Below are positions 1 through 19,700 of a stretch of 64,000 nucleotides of DNA, one piece after another (position 1 is the stretch's first letter; each line of letters begins with the position of its first letter). Under the pieces are notes generated by a model that worked only from the letters and a program-made list of their open reading frames with translations, had not been told where the DNA came from and did not search any database. This DNA comes from Luscinia megarhynchos. Lineage: Eukaryota > Chordata > Aves > Passeriformes > Turdidae. A program made the position numbers and the translations under genes. The stretch covers positions 1,142,483 through 1,206,482 of the forward strand of contig CM067590.1 in the NCBI GenBank assembly GCA_034336665.1. Direction: 5' to 3'.

Positions 1-85
1 GGTTGGAGCACCCTGTGACACTGAAAGGTGTCCCCATGGTAGGGTGCAACTGGAACATCTTGATAACTTCCTTCCTACAACCTTG
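1..85 (+). repeat. CR1 LINE 3' fragment
   Basis: The text follows the direct-strand CR1 tail pattern (ggttggagcaccctg, then aaggtgtccccatgg, then ggaacatcttgat). It lies in EEF2 intron 14, beyond exon 14. EEF2 exon 15 was sought in 1-328 and not found. The rest of this stretch holds nothing recognisable. Confidence 0.6.
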
Positions 86-296
86 GTCTCTTCTCCCAGG
101 CAACAAATGAGAGGATGAGAGGAAACACCCCAAAATTGTGCCAGGGGAGGGGTGGAGATTAGAAGTTTTTCAGAAGGATGGCTGAGCACTGGCACAGCTG
201 CCAGGGGCAGTGCTGGAGTCCCCATCCCTGGAGGGATCTCCAAGCCACGTGGATGTGGCACTTGGGGACAGGGCTCAGTGCTGGGTGAACAGCTCA

Positions 297-8333
<8,037 letters not shown>

Positions 8334-8429
8334 GGTGGCGGATGGCGGCGGATGCTGCGGGGCGGGGGGGTCGCGGTAATGGCGGCGGCTCGGCCCTGTC
8401 TCGCTGGCGAGCGCAGAGCGGGCGGAAGA

Positions 8430-8463
8430 GAGCGCTGACGTCAGCCGGCGTCTTCTTATAGGG
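8430..8463 (-). promoter_or_regulatory. EEF2: EEF2 core promoter: TATA box, CRE and TOP transcription start
   Basis: Read on the minus strand, TATAAG (8455-8460) lies 30 nt upstream of CTCTTCCGCC, which begins at 8430. A C followed by a pyrimidine run is the 5' terminal oligopyrimidine (TOP) signature of translation-factor mRNAs under mTOR/LARP1 control. A palindromic CRE, TGACGTCA (8436-8443), sits between them. This places the start site near 8430 and gives a 5'UTR of about 97 nt (8334-8430). Confidence 0.8.
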
Positions 8464-9007
8464 CGGCGCCGTTGGGGGGCGGGGTCTGCGCCCAGCGCGT
8501 GCGCGGCCGCGCCGCTCTAGCCCGCGGACTCTATGGTGCGGAGCCTGTTCCGCCTCGCCGGCACCACGTGGGTGTCACCGCGGCTGCACCGGGACTACGG
8601 CCAGGCGACAGCGGCGGGACAGCGACCGGCAGCGACAGCCCCGCCCCGCCCGGGCTGCAGCGGGGGGAAAGCCCGCCCCTCCCGCTGCCGGTGTGCGAAC
8701 CCGCCCGGAGCACCGGGGTCGGTGAGGCCGCCCTCCGAGCGGTATCACCGAGCGGCAGGCGAGCTCGGGGGCTCGGCCATTAGGAGAAGGCGGTAGGGCC
8801 GAGGCCGGTGCTGGTAGCGGAGCCGGGCACCGGTGGGGCCGGCCCGGTCCCGCAGGGTGCCCGCAGTGCGCATGCTCCGGAGGGGGCGGTGCTGCAGCGC
8901 CCCCTGCTGGCGGGGAGGAGCGCGGGGGCACCGGGAGCGGCCCCGGGAGCGGCACCGGTGTCACCGGGGTGTCCCCGAGCCGCCCCTGTGCCTTAGAGCT
9001 CACAAAA

Positions 9008-9345
9008 ACCACGGCGTCATGGGATGCTTTGGGTGGGGAGGGACATCCAGCGCCATGGCAGAGGCACCTCGCACTGTCCCAAGCCCTGTCCAGCCTGATT
9101 TTGGACATTTCCAGGGATGCAGGGGCAGCCACAGCTGTGCCACCCTCCCAGGGAGGAATTCCATCCCAAAATCCCACCTATCCCAGCCCTCTCGCAGTGG
9201 GAAACCATTCCCTGTGTCCTGTCCCTCCATCCCTTGTCCATAAGTCTCTCCATATTTCTTGTGGGATCCCTTCAGATCCTGATGGCCCAAAGCTTCTCCT
9301 GGCTGAAGAATCCAAATTTTCTCAGCCTTAATCCCCACATCACCT
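9008..9345 (-). repeat. CR1 LINE 3' portion between EEF2 and PIAS4
   Basis: Reverse-orientation copy: tcatgggatgctttgggtgg, ccatggcagaggcacctcgc, then ccctgtgtcctgtccctcca. Together with the unique AT-richer stretch to about 9880, it fills the EEF2-PIAS4 spacer. No gene was recognised there. Confidence 0.85.
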
Positions 9346-9879
9346 CGCTGGCAGCTCCCAGATTCCCAGCACATTCCCAGCACATTCCCAGCACATTCCC
9401 AGCCTGCCCGTGTGAGGCAGGCTCAGGCCACGGAGCCCCAGCCTGGATGGATTTGGGCCCGGCTCTCCCACCGTGACAGGATGAATTATCGCCCTTTGAG
9501 GTTTCCATAGCAATCTGGGGGATTTTTAGCACCAAGCCTGGCTTTTGCCAGCCTAGACGGGAAAACTGAGAAACCTGATTAACATCCTGCTCTTCCTGAG
9601 AAACTGTTAATTGCCTTTTTGTTTAATTAGTACGTGGGGCTGATGGCAAGGAAAGTGCTGGAAAACCTCTCCCAGTGCAGCGTTTCACCCCAATCACTGG
9701 AATTACCCAGAGACCATCCAGTCCAACCTTGGGCCTGCACAGACACCCCAAAAATCCCAATTTTCCCAGAGCTGGGGGTCACTGGGATGTCAGTGCCACA
9801 GAGCAATTTTTGGACAGAATTTGGCTCAGCCCCGCTTTCCCTGGGAACCGGGACACTGGGACCCATCCCCATCCCTCCT

Positions 9880-10760
9880 CTCCTCCGGGAGCTTCCCTCC
9901 TCACCGGGAACGACCCGCAGCGCCCCGAGACGGCAGCAGAGCCTCGGGCTGAGCCCACCGGGCCCTGCCCTACCCCGGGGCACCCACCTGCCGCCATCTT
10001 GGGGGCAGCACCCACCCTCTGCCCGCCCACCCGCAGTGCCCGCGGGGCCGCTCCCATCCCCGTTCCCCCGGTGCGCTCCCGGTTTGAGGAGCGCGGCCCC
10101 TTTAAGACTCCCGGGGGAGGCGTGGTCTGGCGGGGCGTGGCTCGGTGGGCGTGGCCCGAACAGAGCAGCGCCCGCGCTGATTGGTCGGCGCTCGCGGCGC
10201 GGCCCCGCCCCCTCCCGGCGCGGGCGCGTCACGTGACCCGGCGGCGGCGGCGCCCGGCGCGGTGGACGCTGGAGGCCCAAGATGGCGGCGGAGCTGGTGG
10301 AGGCGAAGGTGAGGGAAGCGGCGCCGCCGCCCCGCCCGCGGGGCCCCAGCCGCCACCGGGCGGCTCCCGACGCGGGGGGGACGGCGGGGGGCGGCGCCGC
10401 CAACCGCGGAGGCGGCGCTGCGGGGCCGTCCTCTCGCTTTTTTACCTCAGAGACTGCCCCGCCCCGGCCTCAGGGCCGCAGCGCCCACCGGACCTCCCGG
10501 GGCCGAACCGGGTTTGGCCGGGCCGGTGAGCGGTGCTGCCGCCCGCGCTGCTCGGGGCTGCCCTCACGCCGGCTTTCCCCCGCTCACTGCCGCGATTACG
10601 GCTCGCTGGGGCTGCCCCCGGTGCCGCGGGGGGCTCGGTGCGGAGGGTCCGGCGGGCCGGGGTCGGGCACGGCCGGGGAGCCGCGTCCCTCTGCCAGGGG
10701 CTGAAGCGCATCCGCGCTCGGAGCCGCGTTCCCCAGGCGGTCTGTGCCTCGGGGAGGTTT
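9880..10760. other. CpG island over the PIAS4 promoter and first exon
   Basis: CpG-dense sequence spans the PIAS4 start. It includes a perfect E-box palindrome, GTCACGTGAC (10228-10237), a USF/MiT-type site, about 45 nt upstream of the initiator codon, and several GGGCGG-type boxes. No TATA box was seen. Confidence 0.75.
10278..10289 (+). promoter_or_regulatory. PIAS4: TISU element at the PIAS4 start codon
   Basis: CAAGATGGCGGC fits the published TISU consensus SAASATGGCGGC exactly. TISU acts both as a YY1-dependent promoter element and as an initiator for very short 5'UTRs. It predicts a start site only about 5-30 nt upstream of 10282. Confidence 0.75.
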
Positions 10761-13700
10761 TCCCCTTCCCCTCGGGATCGCGGCTCTGTGGGAGCCGCTG
10801 CTGAGGGCGGTTGAGGAGCAACGGCAGCGGCCGGGGAGCGAACCCTGGAGCGTTCCCGAGGAAATATTCCCTGGAGCGTTCCCGAGGAAATATTCCTGGG
10901 AAGCGTTCCCCAGCTCCTCGGCGGGGCTGGGGGTGTCTGACCGCAGCAATCCCATTGGGAGAGGCTTTTCTGGGGGGCTCTGCCCTTTCCCTGCCATCCT
11001 AGAAGGGGGAATTCCCTTCCCAGGGTTTTTGGTGGGCTCTGAGCCGTCCCACACGAGGGTTTCTCCCTGCACGTCGAGCCCTCGCTTTGCTTTGTTCGAG
11101 GTTTGTTGTTGTGCTGCTGCTCAAATCTCATCATCCTGCTGGGCCTTAATTCCTTCAAAATGGAAACTTTGGGTTCCAGCTCAGCTTTCCCCGCCAAGAG
11201 TCGTGGGTGAGATGTTCTAGGAGCAATTCCCGCAGGAGGAATTCTGTCTCCAGTGCTCCTGGGATGCTCTGGTGCCTCCTGTTTGATGAATTTATCTTTC
11301 CAAATACACCTTTTATCCTCAAATCCCTCGAGGGGGAGCAGCACTCTCCCCATTTCCTAACACAGTTTAATGATCCTGGTGGGATTTGATCAGGCTTGAT
11401 GGTCTTGGAGATCTTTTCCAACCTTAATGATCCTGATTCTGGTTTTTTTAGTTGAAGAAAACTTGAGGCACAAAGTAGATTTCTCCAGGATTTTTGGAGC
11501 AGCACCATGAATCCAGAGCTCTGAAATCCTGACTTTCTGGCAATTAAACATCTTTTCTCTCCTCTTTATTCATCATTCTTTTTTTTCCCCTCATCAGGGA
11601 TATTTTGGGACTCATCACGACTCCCAGAAGTTCTAACTACAGACAGTGACATAACAGCTTTTGGGTTTTCACATTCAGTGACATATGTAAGGGAAAAGGA
11701 GAAAATCAAATGGCATTTTCTCTCTCATCTGATTCCCACACATCCAAAAGTGGCTGTGAAATGTTTCTGGAAACAGTTGTAGCTTTCTTAATTAAAAAAA
11801 TAATAATCTGTAGCTGGTTTATTCCAGGAAATAAGATGGGTAGATTATCTTTTATGATTTCTTTTTAATTATTAATTAAAGAGTAGGGTAGAAGTTGGGG
11901 AAGATCTGCTGGATTTTTTTTTAGTGGGGTTTCTTCTTGAATTCCAATATTCCCCACAAACCAGGCAGGATGAGGAGTGATTATATGTAGATATCTATCA
12001 AGCTTATTTCCAGGGCTACTTTTATTTTCCAACCCAGGTACTTTATGAGCTGCTTTTTTCAACTTTAAGGCTGTTTGGTGTTTAGGGAACTCAAATGCCA
12101 ACCTGGAGCTGTGAGTTGAGCAGGAAGAATTCCTGGTTTCTGATGAGAACTTGCCTTGTGGCCCTTGACTCTGCTCAGTTCCAGGCCTGAATTGCCACAG
12201 AGAGGGAATTTTGTGAGACTGAGCTGGGTTTTGCTGCTTATCAGACACTGAAATTGATAATTCCTGGCTGGGATCACAGAGAAGTGCTGGGCATTGTTCT
12301 CCTGGAACACACTGCTCTCTTTAATAATCTGAATATCCTCCCATACTCTAAAATATGTGGTTTTTTAAAAGATCCTGTGGCTGTAGGGAGGATTCTGGAG
12401 GAGTTTTCCCATCCATCCCCTCAGCCTCACCCAGCTCATGCTGATTTTCTTCCTGTGCCTTGCACTGACACCTTTTGGGATGAAGTTTTCCACGTTTCTC
12501 TGGGAATTTTGGGTTCCTCAGGCTGGTGAAGGAGTTCATGAGCTCTTTCACAAGTGAGGCCTCTTGGTTTAGACCTTTGAGGATGCTCAGCATCTGTCAA
12601 AGTGATTTTTGAGTCATTTGATGACAGTGGTTTTGTCATTTAGGTGGTATTTCAGTGGGTGATGTGTGTTTGTGTTGCTCAGACAAGAAATGGGAACCAA
12701 AATCAGGTGACAGCAGCGGGTAGGGACAGGTTTGGGGTCTTGTTTGGACATGTTTGGGGTCTTGTTTGGACAGGTTTGGGGTCTTGTTTTGGGCAGGTTT
12801 GGGGTCTTGTTTTGGGCAGGTTTGGGGTCTTGTTTGGGCAGGTTTGGGGTCTTGTTTTGGGCAGGTTTGGGGTCTTGTTTGGGCAGGTTTGGGGTCTTGT
12901 TTGGACATGTTTGGGGTCTTGTTTTGGGCAGGTTTGGGGTCTTGTTTGGACATGTTTGGGGTCTTGTTTGGGATGGGTTTTTTTTTGGACAGGTTTGGGG
13001 TCTTTTTTGTTTTGGACAGGTTTGGGGTCTTTTTTGTTTTGGACATCTTTGGGGTCTTGTTTTGGACATCTTTGGGATCTTGTTTTGGACATCTTTGGGA
13101 TCTTTTTTGGACAGGATTTGGGTCTTTTTTGGACAGCTTTGGGGTCTTGTTTTGGACAGCTTTGGGATCTTGTTTTGAGAGGGAATTTTTAACATCTTGC
13201 CTTGTAGTTATAAAGTGAGAACTAAACCTTTGCCATTTATAACTATGAGTACATCTTTTAATTTTTTATCCCCCAGAACATGGTGATGAGTTTCCGAGTC
13301 TCAGATCTTCAGATGTTGCTGGGTTTTGTTGGCAGGAGTAAAAGCGGACTAAAACACGAACTAGTGACCCGAGCTTTGCAGCTGGTCCAGTTTGACTGCA
13401 GCCCCGAGGTGTTCAAGAAGATCAAGGAGCTCTACGAGACTCGCTACAACAAGAAGGGCTCGGAGGTGGCGCAGCCGCCGGCGGGGGCGCCGCCCCGGGC
13501 GGAGCCGCTGGCCCTGCACGCGTCCTACGAGCGCGGCAGCGCCGTGCCCCGGACTCTGCCCGGCGCCAACATCGACTACCCTGCCCTCTACGGCAAATAC
13601 CTGAACGGACTGGGCAGGTTGCCCCCCAAAGTGGCCAAGCCCGAGGTTCGCTTGGTGAAGTTGCCCTTTTACACCACTTTGGATGAGCTGTTGAAAGCCT

Positions 13701-16700
13701 ACAGAGTTAGGTGAGTTTGTGTCTTGGTTTGATGATTTTAATGGATTTGATTATTTTTTTTTTTTAGGGATGGGATTTAGGGGCAAAGACAAGGCAGGGC
13801 TAAAGCTTAAAAGGGTATAAGAAGAAATTTGTTAATAACACGGGAAAGAAATAAGAAATTCAGAATAAGGTTTCCAGATTATTCCCTCTTCCCCCTCCTT
13901 TTTCTACATTTCTCAACAACAACATACAGAGAACACTTCAGTCAGTTTTCCACTTAAATAATATTTCAGTTCATTCTAGAGAGAAAAGTTCTTTTTTTGG
14001 TTTAGACATAGGGGTGTCTTCACTTCCACAGTTTGAAAGGATTTTCTGAAGTCATGTGGTGGATGTGGTGGTGAGACTCCTCCTGTCTCTCCTCTCATGC
14101 TCAGAATTTACAGAGGGATGTTTATCTATGGGTTTGTCAGTGCTTGAAGGGGGATGGTGAAAGAGGGAGAGCAGCTTTTCACACAGAGGATGAGTGCTGG
14201 GAGAGGGAGAGTGGTCTTCAACTAATGGAGGTCTTGAAATAATAGAGGTCTTCAGCTGGTAGAGGTCTTCAGCTAATAGAAGTTTTCAACTAAAAGAGGT
14301 CTTCAGCTAACAGAGGTTTTCAGCTAACAGAGGTTTTCAACTAGCAGAGGTGTTCAACTAGCAGAGGTGTTCAACTAGCAGAGGTGTTCAACTAGCAGAG
14401 GTGTTCAACTAGCAGAGGTGTTCAACTAGCAGAGGTGTTCAGCTAGCAGAGGTTTTCAGCTAGCAGAGGTTTTCAGCTAGCAGAGGTTTTCAGCTAGCAG
14501 AGGTTTTCAGCTAGCAGAGGTTTTCAGCTAGCAGAGGTTTTCAGCTAGCAGAGGTTTTCAGCTAGTAGAGGTTTTCAGCTAGTAGAGGTTTTCAGCTAGT
14601 AGAGGTTTTCAGCTAGTAGAGGTTTTCAGCTAGTAGAGGTTTTCAGCTAGTGGAGGTTTTCAGCTAGTGGAGGTTTTCAGCTAGTGGAGGTTTTCAGCTA
14701 GTGGAGGTCTTCAATTAATGGAGGTCTTCAATTAATGGAGGTCTTCAATTAATGGAGGTCTTCAATTAATGGAGGTCTTCAATTAATGGAGGTCTTCAAT
14801 TAATGGAGGTCTTCAATTAATGGAGGTCTTCAGCTAAAAGAGGTTTTCAACTAGTAAGGGTTTCAGCTAAAAGAGGTTTTCAACTGATAGAGGTTTTCAG
14901 CTAGAAGAGGAGAGATTCAGGTGGGATATTGGGGAGCAATCCTTCCCTGGGAGGATGGGGAGGCCCTGGCTCGGGGAGGAGGAGCTGTGGCTGCCCTGGA
15001 AGTGTCCAAGGCCAGGCTGGAGCAGCCTGGGATGGTGGAAGGTGTCCCTGCCTATGGGATGATCCTTCAGGCCCCTCCCAATCCAAATCCTGGGATTTTC
15101 CTCACACCTGGAATGTGGCACTTTGGGATGGAACTTGGAAGCTCACCTTGTTTGCTTCCTGTGCATTATGGGGCCATATTCTACACTAATGATGGTTTTC
15201 AGCACTAAAAATCCCTGACCTGAAGCATCCTGTGGATAAAAGAGGCTGGCAACACCTCAAACTGGATTTTTGATGATTTTTTGTGCTTGTCACAGTTATT
15301 TGTGTGTGGTGCTGGGTGTTTTGGGGGGTAACCAGTAAAACGAAGAAGAGCCTTTCCCTGGGGAAAGTGGAGAGTGATTTTTTTTTTCATTATTTTAGTT
15401 TGGAGAAACAAAGAATATTGTTAACTGATGTCAAATAGAATGGTCTGGTAGCAAATTCAGTGTGTCCAGAGAAGTTGTGTTCTGCTGAGGGTCTCATAAA
15501 TTCATGTGGTAATGTCAGAATTCTCTAAAAATTATTTTACTGGCTTTTGTCTGGCTTTGCTGAAAAGATATTTGTTGTGGCTTGCAGGAAAAAAATAGAT
15601 GAAGATTAGATTGTGCAGAAATAAAAAGAAAAAGGACTAATTAGTCAGATTTTCTATAATTTCTTCTTCATTTAAAGGCATTAATGCTGTGACAAAACAG
15701 CTGAGTGGTGACAAAGTCAAGCTCAAACATTATAATTGTGTGGGGAATGGTTTGCTCAGTGTTTAAATGTGTGTTAGTCAGCAATTCCAAGATGGGATTT
15801 TGAAGGAAAACAAACCTCCAAGAGGTGGAAGCATCCAGAGGCAGAAGAGGCTGGATCCACTCCCTGGGAGTAGCAGGTTTTGTTCTGGGTCGCCATTAAA
15901 TGTCTCCTGCTCATTAAAAGCAGCCTCCCCCTGGCAGGTGACACCTCCCAGGTGTCACCTGGTCCCTGGAGCCTTCCTGGCTGATTTTCTCTCTGCTGGG
16001 AGAGGTTTTTGTGGAGCAGATGTTGCTCACACCTGATCAGGTGCCCTGAGCTTGCAGCTCCCAGCTTTTGGGCTTCTTTTCCAGCAGCAGTTTCATTGTT
16101 GGAGAAAAGAAGAGTGAGCTGATATAAATGCAAAATAAACCATCATCAGGTTTGTTTTGTCTTTGTGTGGCTGAACAATCAGCAGGACTCAGTTTCTGGG
16201 CAGTTTTTTAATCAGGAACATTAAAATTACTTTTTGTTGTTGTCCTTGTCAATCATCACTTGCTAAAAATACCTCATGAAATGCTTAATTTTTCTGCTGG
16301 TTGTTTCTGTCAGGAGATATTTGGATGGAAACTGGAATTAAACAAAAGTTCCATAAAGATCTCTTCATTCTTAATTTTAAAAGTTATTTTTGTGAGCTTC
16401 ATTTGCATTTTCAGAGCAGAAAAGGGACCAAAGGGAAGCACCTGGAGTGACCCAAGTTGTCACCAGGTCTTCCAAGAGCTGCTGAGGTTTTATCCTTCCC
16501 TCACCTCTTTTTAATCCAAAATGCACTTTCCTCCTTCTGAAATCCTGTTTGAATAACCATGCAGTGGAAGTGAGGCAAAACAACACAAAACACCCAATTC
16601 TTGCTAAATAATTTTTAAAAAGCTGTTTTAGCACTTCCTCTCTGTGTTCCTCCCGTGACTTTCAGCAGCTCAGGGTCTGAACTTTGCTGAGAGACACAAA

Positions 16701-19700
16701 ACTGAAAATAAAACGTGTTGGGGTTGAAGTAAAGGCTGCAACAAAAATTTCCCACGTCTCAAGCTTCATTTTCCCCACATTAAATGCACTTGATCTTAAA
16801 ATTATCAGTGAGCAAAAGGCCACAGTTAATGCTGGGTTCTTGTTAAGCCTCTCTGAGGGTGAGCTGCTGTCCCACCCTCAAGGTCAGGGGGTTGGAAGTC
16901 GTGTTTTGTCTCTTCCAGCTGCTTTTTGATGTTGCTTTTTTATTATCTGAGCTAATCTTTTTTGTTGCTGGGGTTGTTTTCTTTCTTTTCCAGAACCTGC
17001 CTGCTCAATCTGGTTGCTTTTGGTTTTTTGTGTCAGGCTCAGGTCTCCTCTTGGGTTTCTTGAGGATGTGGTCACACTGTGACACTGCTGATGTGCTGAA
17101 CTGATGGTTCTTGAATTATTTGAGGGGAGGAAAAATAATTTTTAAGAAAGAGATAAATGAAATCCAATTCTGTGCTGGTTGGACTAAACAGTGAGCAATA
17201 AAGGAGCAAAGCTCTGATCAAAGCACAATTCCCAAAACAGGTGAAAATTGGAATTCTGGGGTGTGGGAGAAAACAGGACTTGGAGATAAACAGAGCATAA
17301 CAATCACCTCGTGCTCAGTTTGATGGACACTCTTTCCTTCCCTCCTCAGTTCCACAGAATAATGAGAAGCTTCAGGAAAGTCCCTGCATTTTTGCATTAA
17401 CACCAAGACAAGTGGAGCTGATCAGAAATTCCAGGTACTCCTCACTGGGTATTAACAATCCAGGAAAATGCAGCTGCATAGTTCCCTAATTTCTCTGTGT
17501 TCCCTGCCTCTGGGAGCTTTTGTTCTCTGCAAGGAAACAGGATTTGTGTGAGGACCTCAGGCTGCTCCTCATGGAGAGCAAAGAGCTCTGGGGGAGTGGG
17601 AGCTGCAAATTCACCCCTGCAGGTCCTTAAGTGTCACTTGTGCTGCTCTAATCCCCCTCTGGAATGGGGCATTGGGGCAGGAAGTCGTGGGTGACCTGAA
17701 TTCTGTGCTCTGCAGCCTTCCCTCTGCATCCAGCTTCAAAAGGCAGAGTGTGAGGCTGTTTGCATCTGAAAGGACCTTCCTTGGTGGGGAGGAGGCTGCA
17801 GGAAACATCAGGATTAGGATTTCCCCTGACCTCTGTCAAATGCAACTTTGACTCCAACAAAGGCTCTCCTCAGAGCTGGCACTGCAGGCAGGGAGCTTTC
17901 CTCTTGGCTGACCTGCTCTCTTAATGCAGAAAAATTCCTCTAAAAATTCAACCTTTAATAAATAATAATAAATAATTCAGTCTTTAAATAAAAGCTTTAA
18001 ATGTTTATCATAAAAATAAAGAGCTGAAGAAATAATATCTTGGTTGTTTTGCCTCCTTGTTGTGTATTCCATTCCTTTCCTGATTCCAGTTCAAATCCTG
18101 GCAGGAATAGCCCTGGTGGAGGTTGCAATGTTCACACTGGGGCCTTAATATTCAGTCCCTTGGTTTGCATGAACAGCTTCAGCTGAATAATTAAACACAG
18201 AGAGTCTTGAGCACTGTCAGGTAAACCTGACCTTAAAACCCAGTTTTTATAAATTCTCACAAATCACCAGAAGGCACCTGAACAGTTTTAAAAACCCAGA
18301 GAAAAGCTTTAGGTTGGTGCATCAGGAAAAAAAATAATAATTACAGGACCACTGATATTTGCAGGGGGAATTGTACAATTTAAATAAAGTTCTGTGAGGT
18401 AATTTTTTAAAGGTCTATTTAAAAAAAATTAGGAACAACTAAAGTCCTTGAGTCTGGCAGCTGGTTTGGGTGATTTTTTTTTGTGGGTAGGGATTTTTTT
18501 TTACATAATTAATTTGAAGTTTCTGTTCTTTTATTTTATCAGGGAGTTGCAGCCTGGTGTGAAATCGGTTCAGGTGGTGCTCAGGTAGGTCTGGGCTGGG
18601 TTCACTGCACATCAGGGGCAGAGCAGGGGAGGAGGGAATGTTCCAGAGAACCCAGCAAGTTCCAACATGGATTTCATGGCTCCAGAGAGAATTTCCAGTG
18701 AGCTTTTTGTTCACAGGAGCATCTTAAATTCCACTTTTTAACCTTGAGCAGAAACAGCAGAGCCCCACCTGGATGGGCCCTGCTGAGGGAGCATGGGTTG
18801 GGATGGGCACTGGGGGTGTGCAGAGTGCTGGGGTATTATGGGATGTGTTGTTTCTGCCCAGAATCTGCTACACAGACACCAGTTCCCCTCAGGAGGATCA
18901 GTACCCTCCCAACATCGCCGTCAAGGTGAACCACAGCTACTGCTCCGTGCCGGTGAGGACTGGGGGCAGTCTGGGGGGGAACGGGTGGAATTTGGAAGGA
19001 AATTGCTTTCCTGATGAATGCCAGAATATAGAAGTGCACTGCTTAGTTTAAAGCTAATTTTTAATGGGTTAGCCATGTTGTTAATTAACTGTTGTGTATA
19101 AAAGCTCCATCTTGTTCACTTTGTGCTCCAGCTTTGTTCAGCTCCTTCCCCCCATCCCTGAGACCTGAGGCTGAGTGGAATTTAATGGAGCTGATCTTGA
19201 GTTAAAAACTAAATATCTCTATCTAATCTTCCTGCTCTAGGGCTACTACCCCTCAAACAAACCCGGGGTGGAACCCAAGAGGCCCTGCAGGCCCATCAAC
19301 CTCACCCACCTCATGTACCTGTCGGCAGCCACCAATCGCATCACGGTCACCTGGGGCAACTATGGCAAGGTGAGAGCCCAGAGGTGCCCAGGGAGAGCCC
19401 AGAGGTGCCCAGGGAGAGCCCAGAGGTGCCCAGGGAGAGGCCAGAGGTGCCCAGAGGTGCCCAGGGAGAGCCCAGAGGTGCCCAGGGAGAGCCCAGAGGT
19501 GCCCAGGGAGAGCCCAGGGAGAGCCCAGAGGTGCCCAGGGAGAGCCCAGAGCAGCCCAGGGAGAGCCCAGAGCTGCCCAGGGAGAGCCCAGAGCTGCCCA
19601 GGGAGAGCCCAGAGCTGCCCAGAGCTGCTCAGGCAGAGCCCAGAGCTGCCCAGGGAGAGCCCAGAGCTGCCCAGAGCTGCTCAGGCAGAGCCCAGAGCTG

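Noticed and set aside
8472..8796. Small + strand frames upstream of EEF2
   Set aside because: CpG-island composition, no Kozak, splice or homology support.
13694..13710. [11 protein letters not shown] as a genuine alternative end of PIAS4 exon 2
   Set aside because: The phase then fails against exon 3 and gives a stop at once; deleting one base restores the known LLKPTELVPQN sequence.
14215..14905. CRISPR-like regular spacing
   Set aside because: Contiguous tandem repeats without unique spacers, in a eukaryotic intron.
13711..18542. Loss of the PIAS4 exon carrying [17 protein letters not shown]
   Set aside because: At first it seemed absent, but it was found at 17350-17434 with good splice sites; it is too short to appear as an open frame.
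19080..19130. Possible internal PIAS4 promoter (tgtgtataaaagctcc)
   Set aside because: An isolated TATA-like string in an AT-rich intron with no initiator or downstream alternative first exon.
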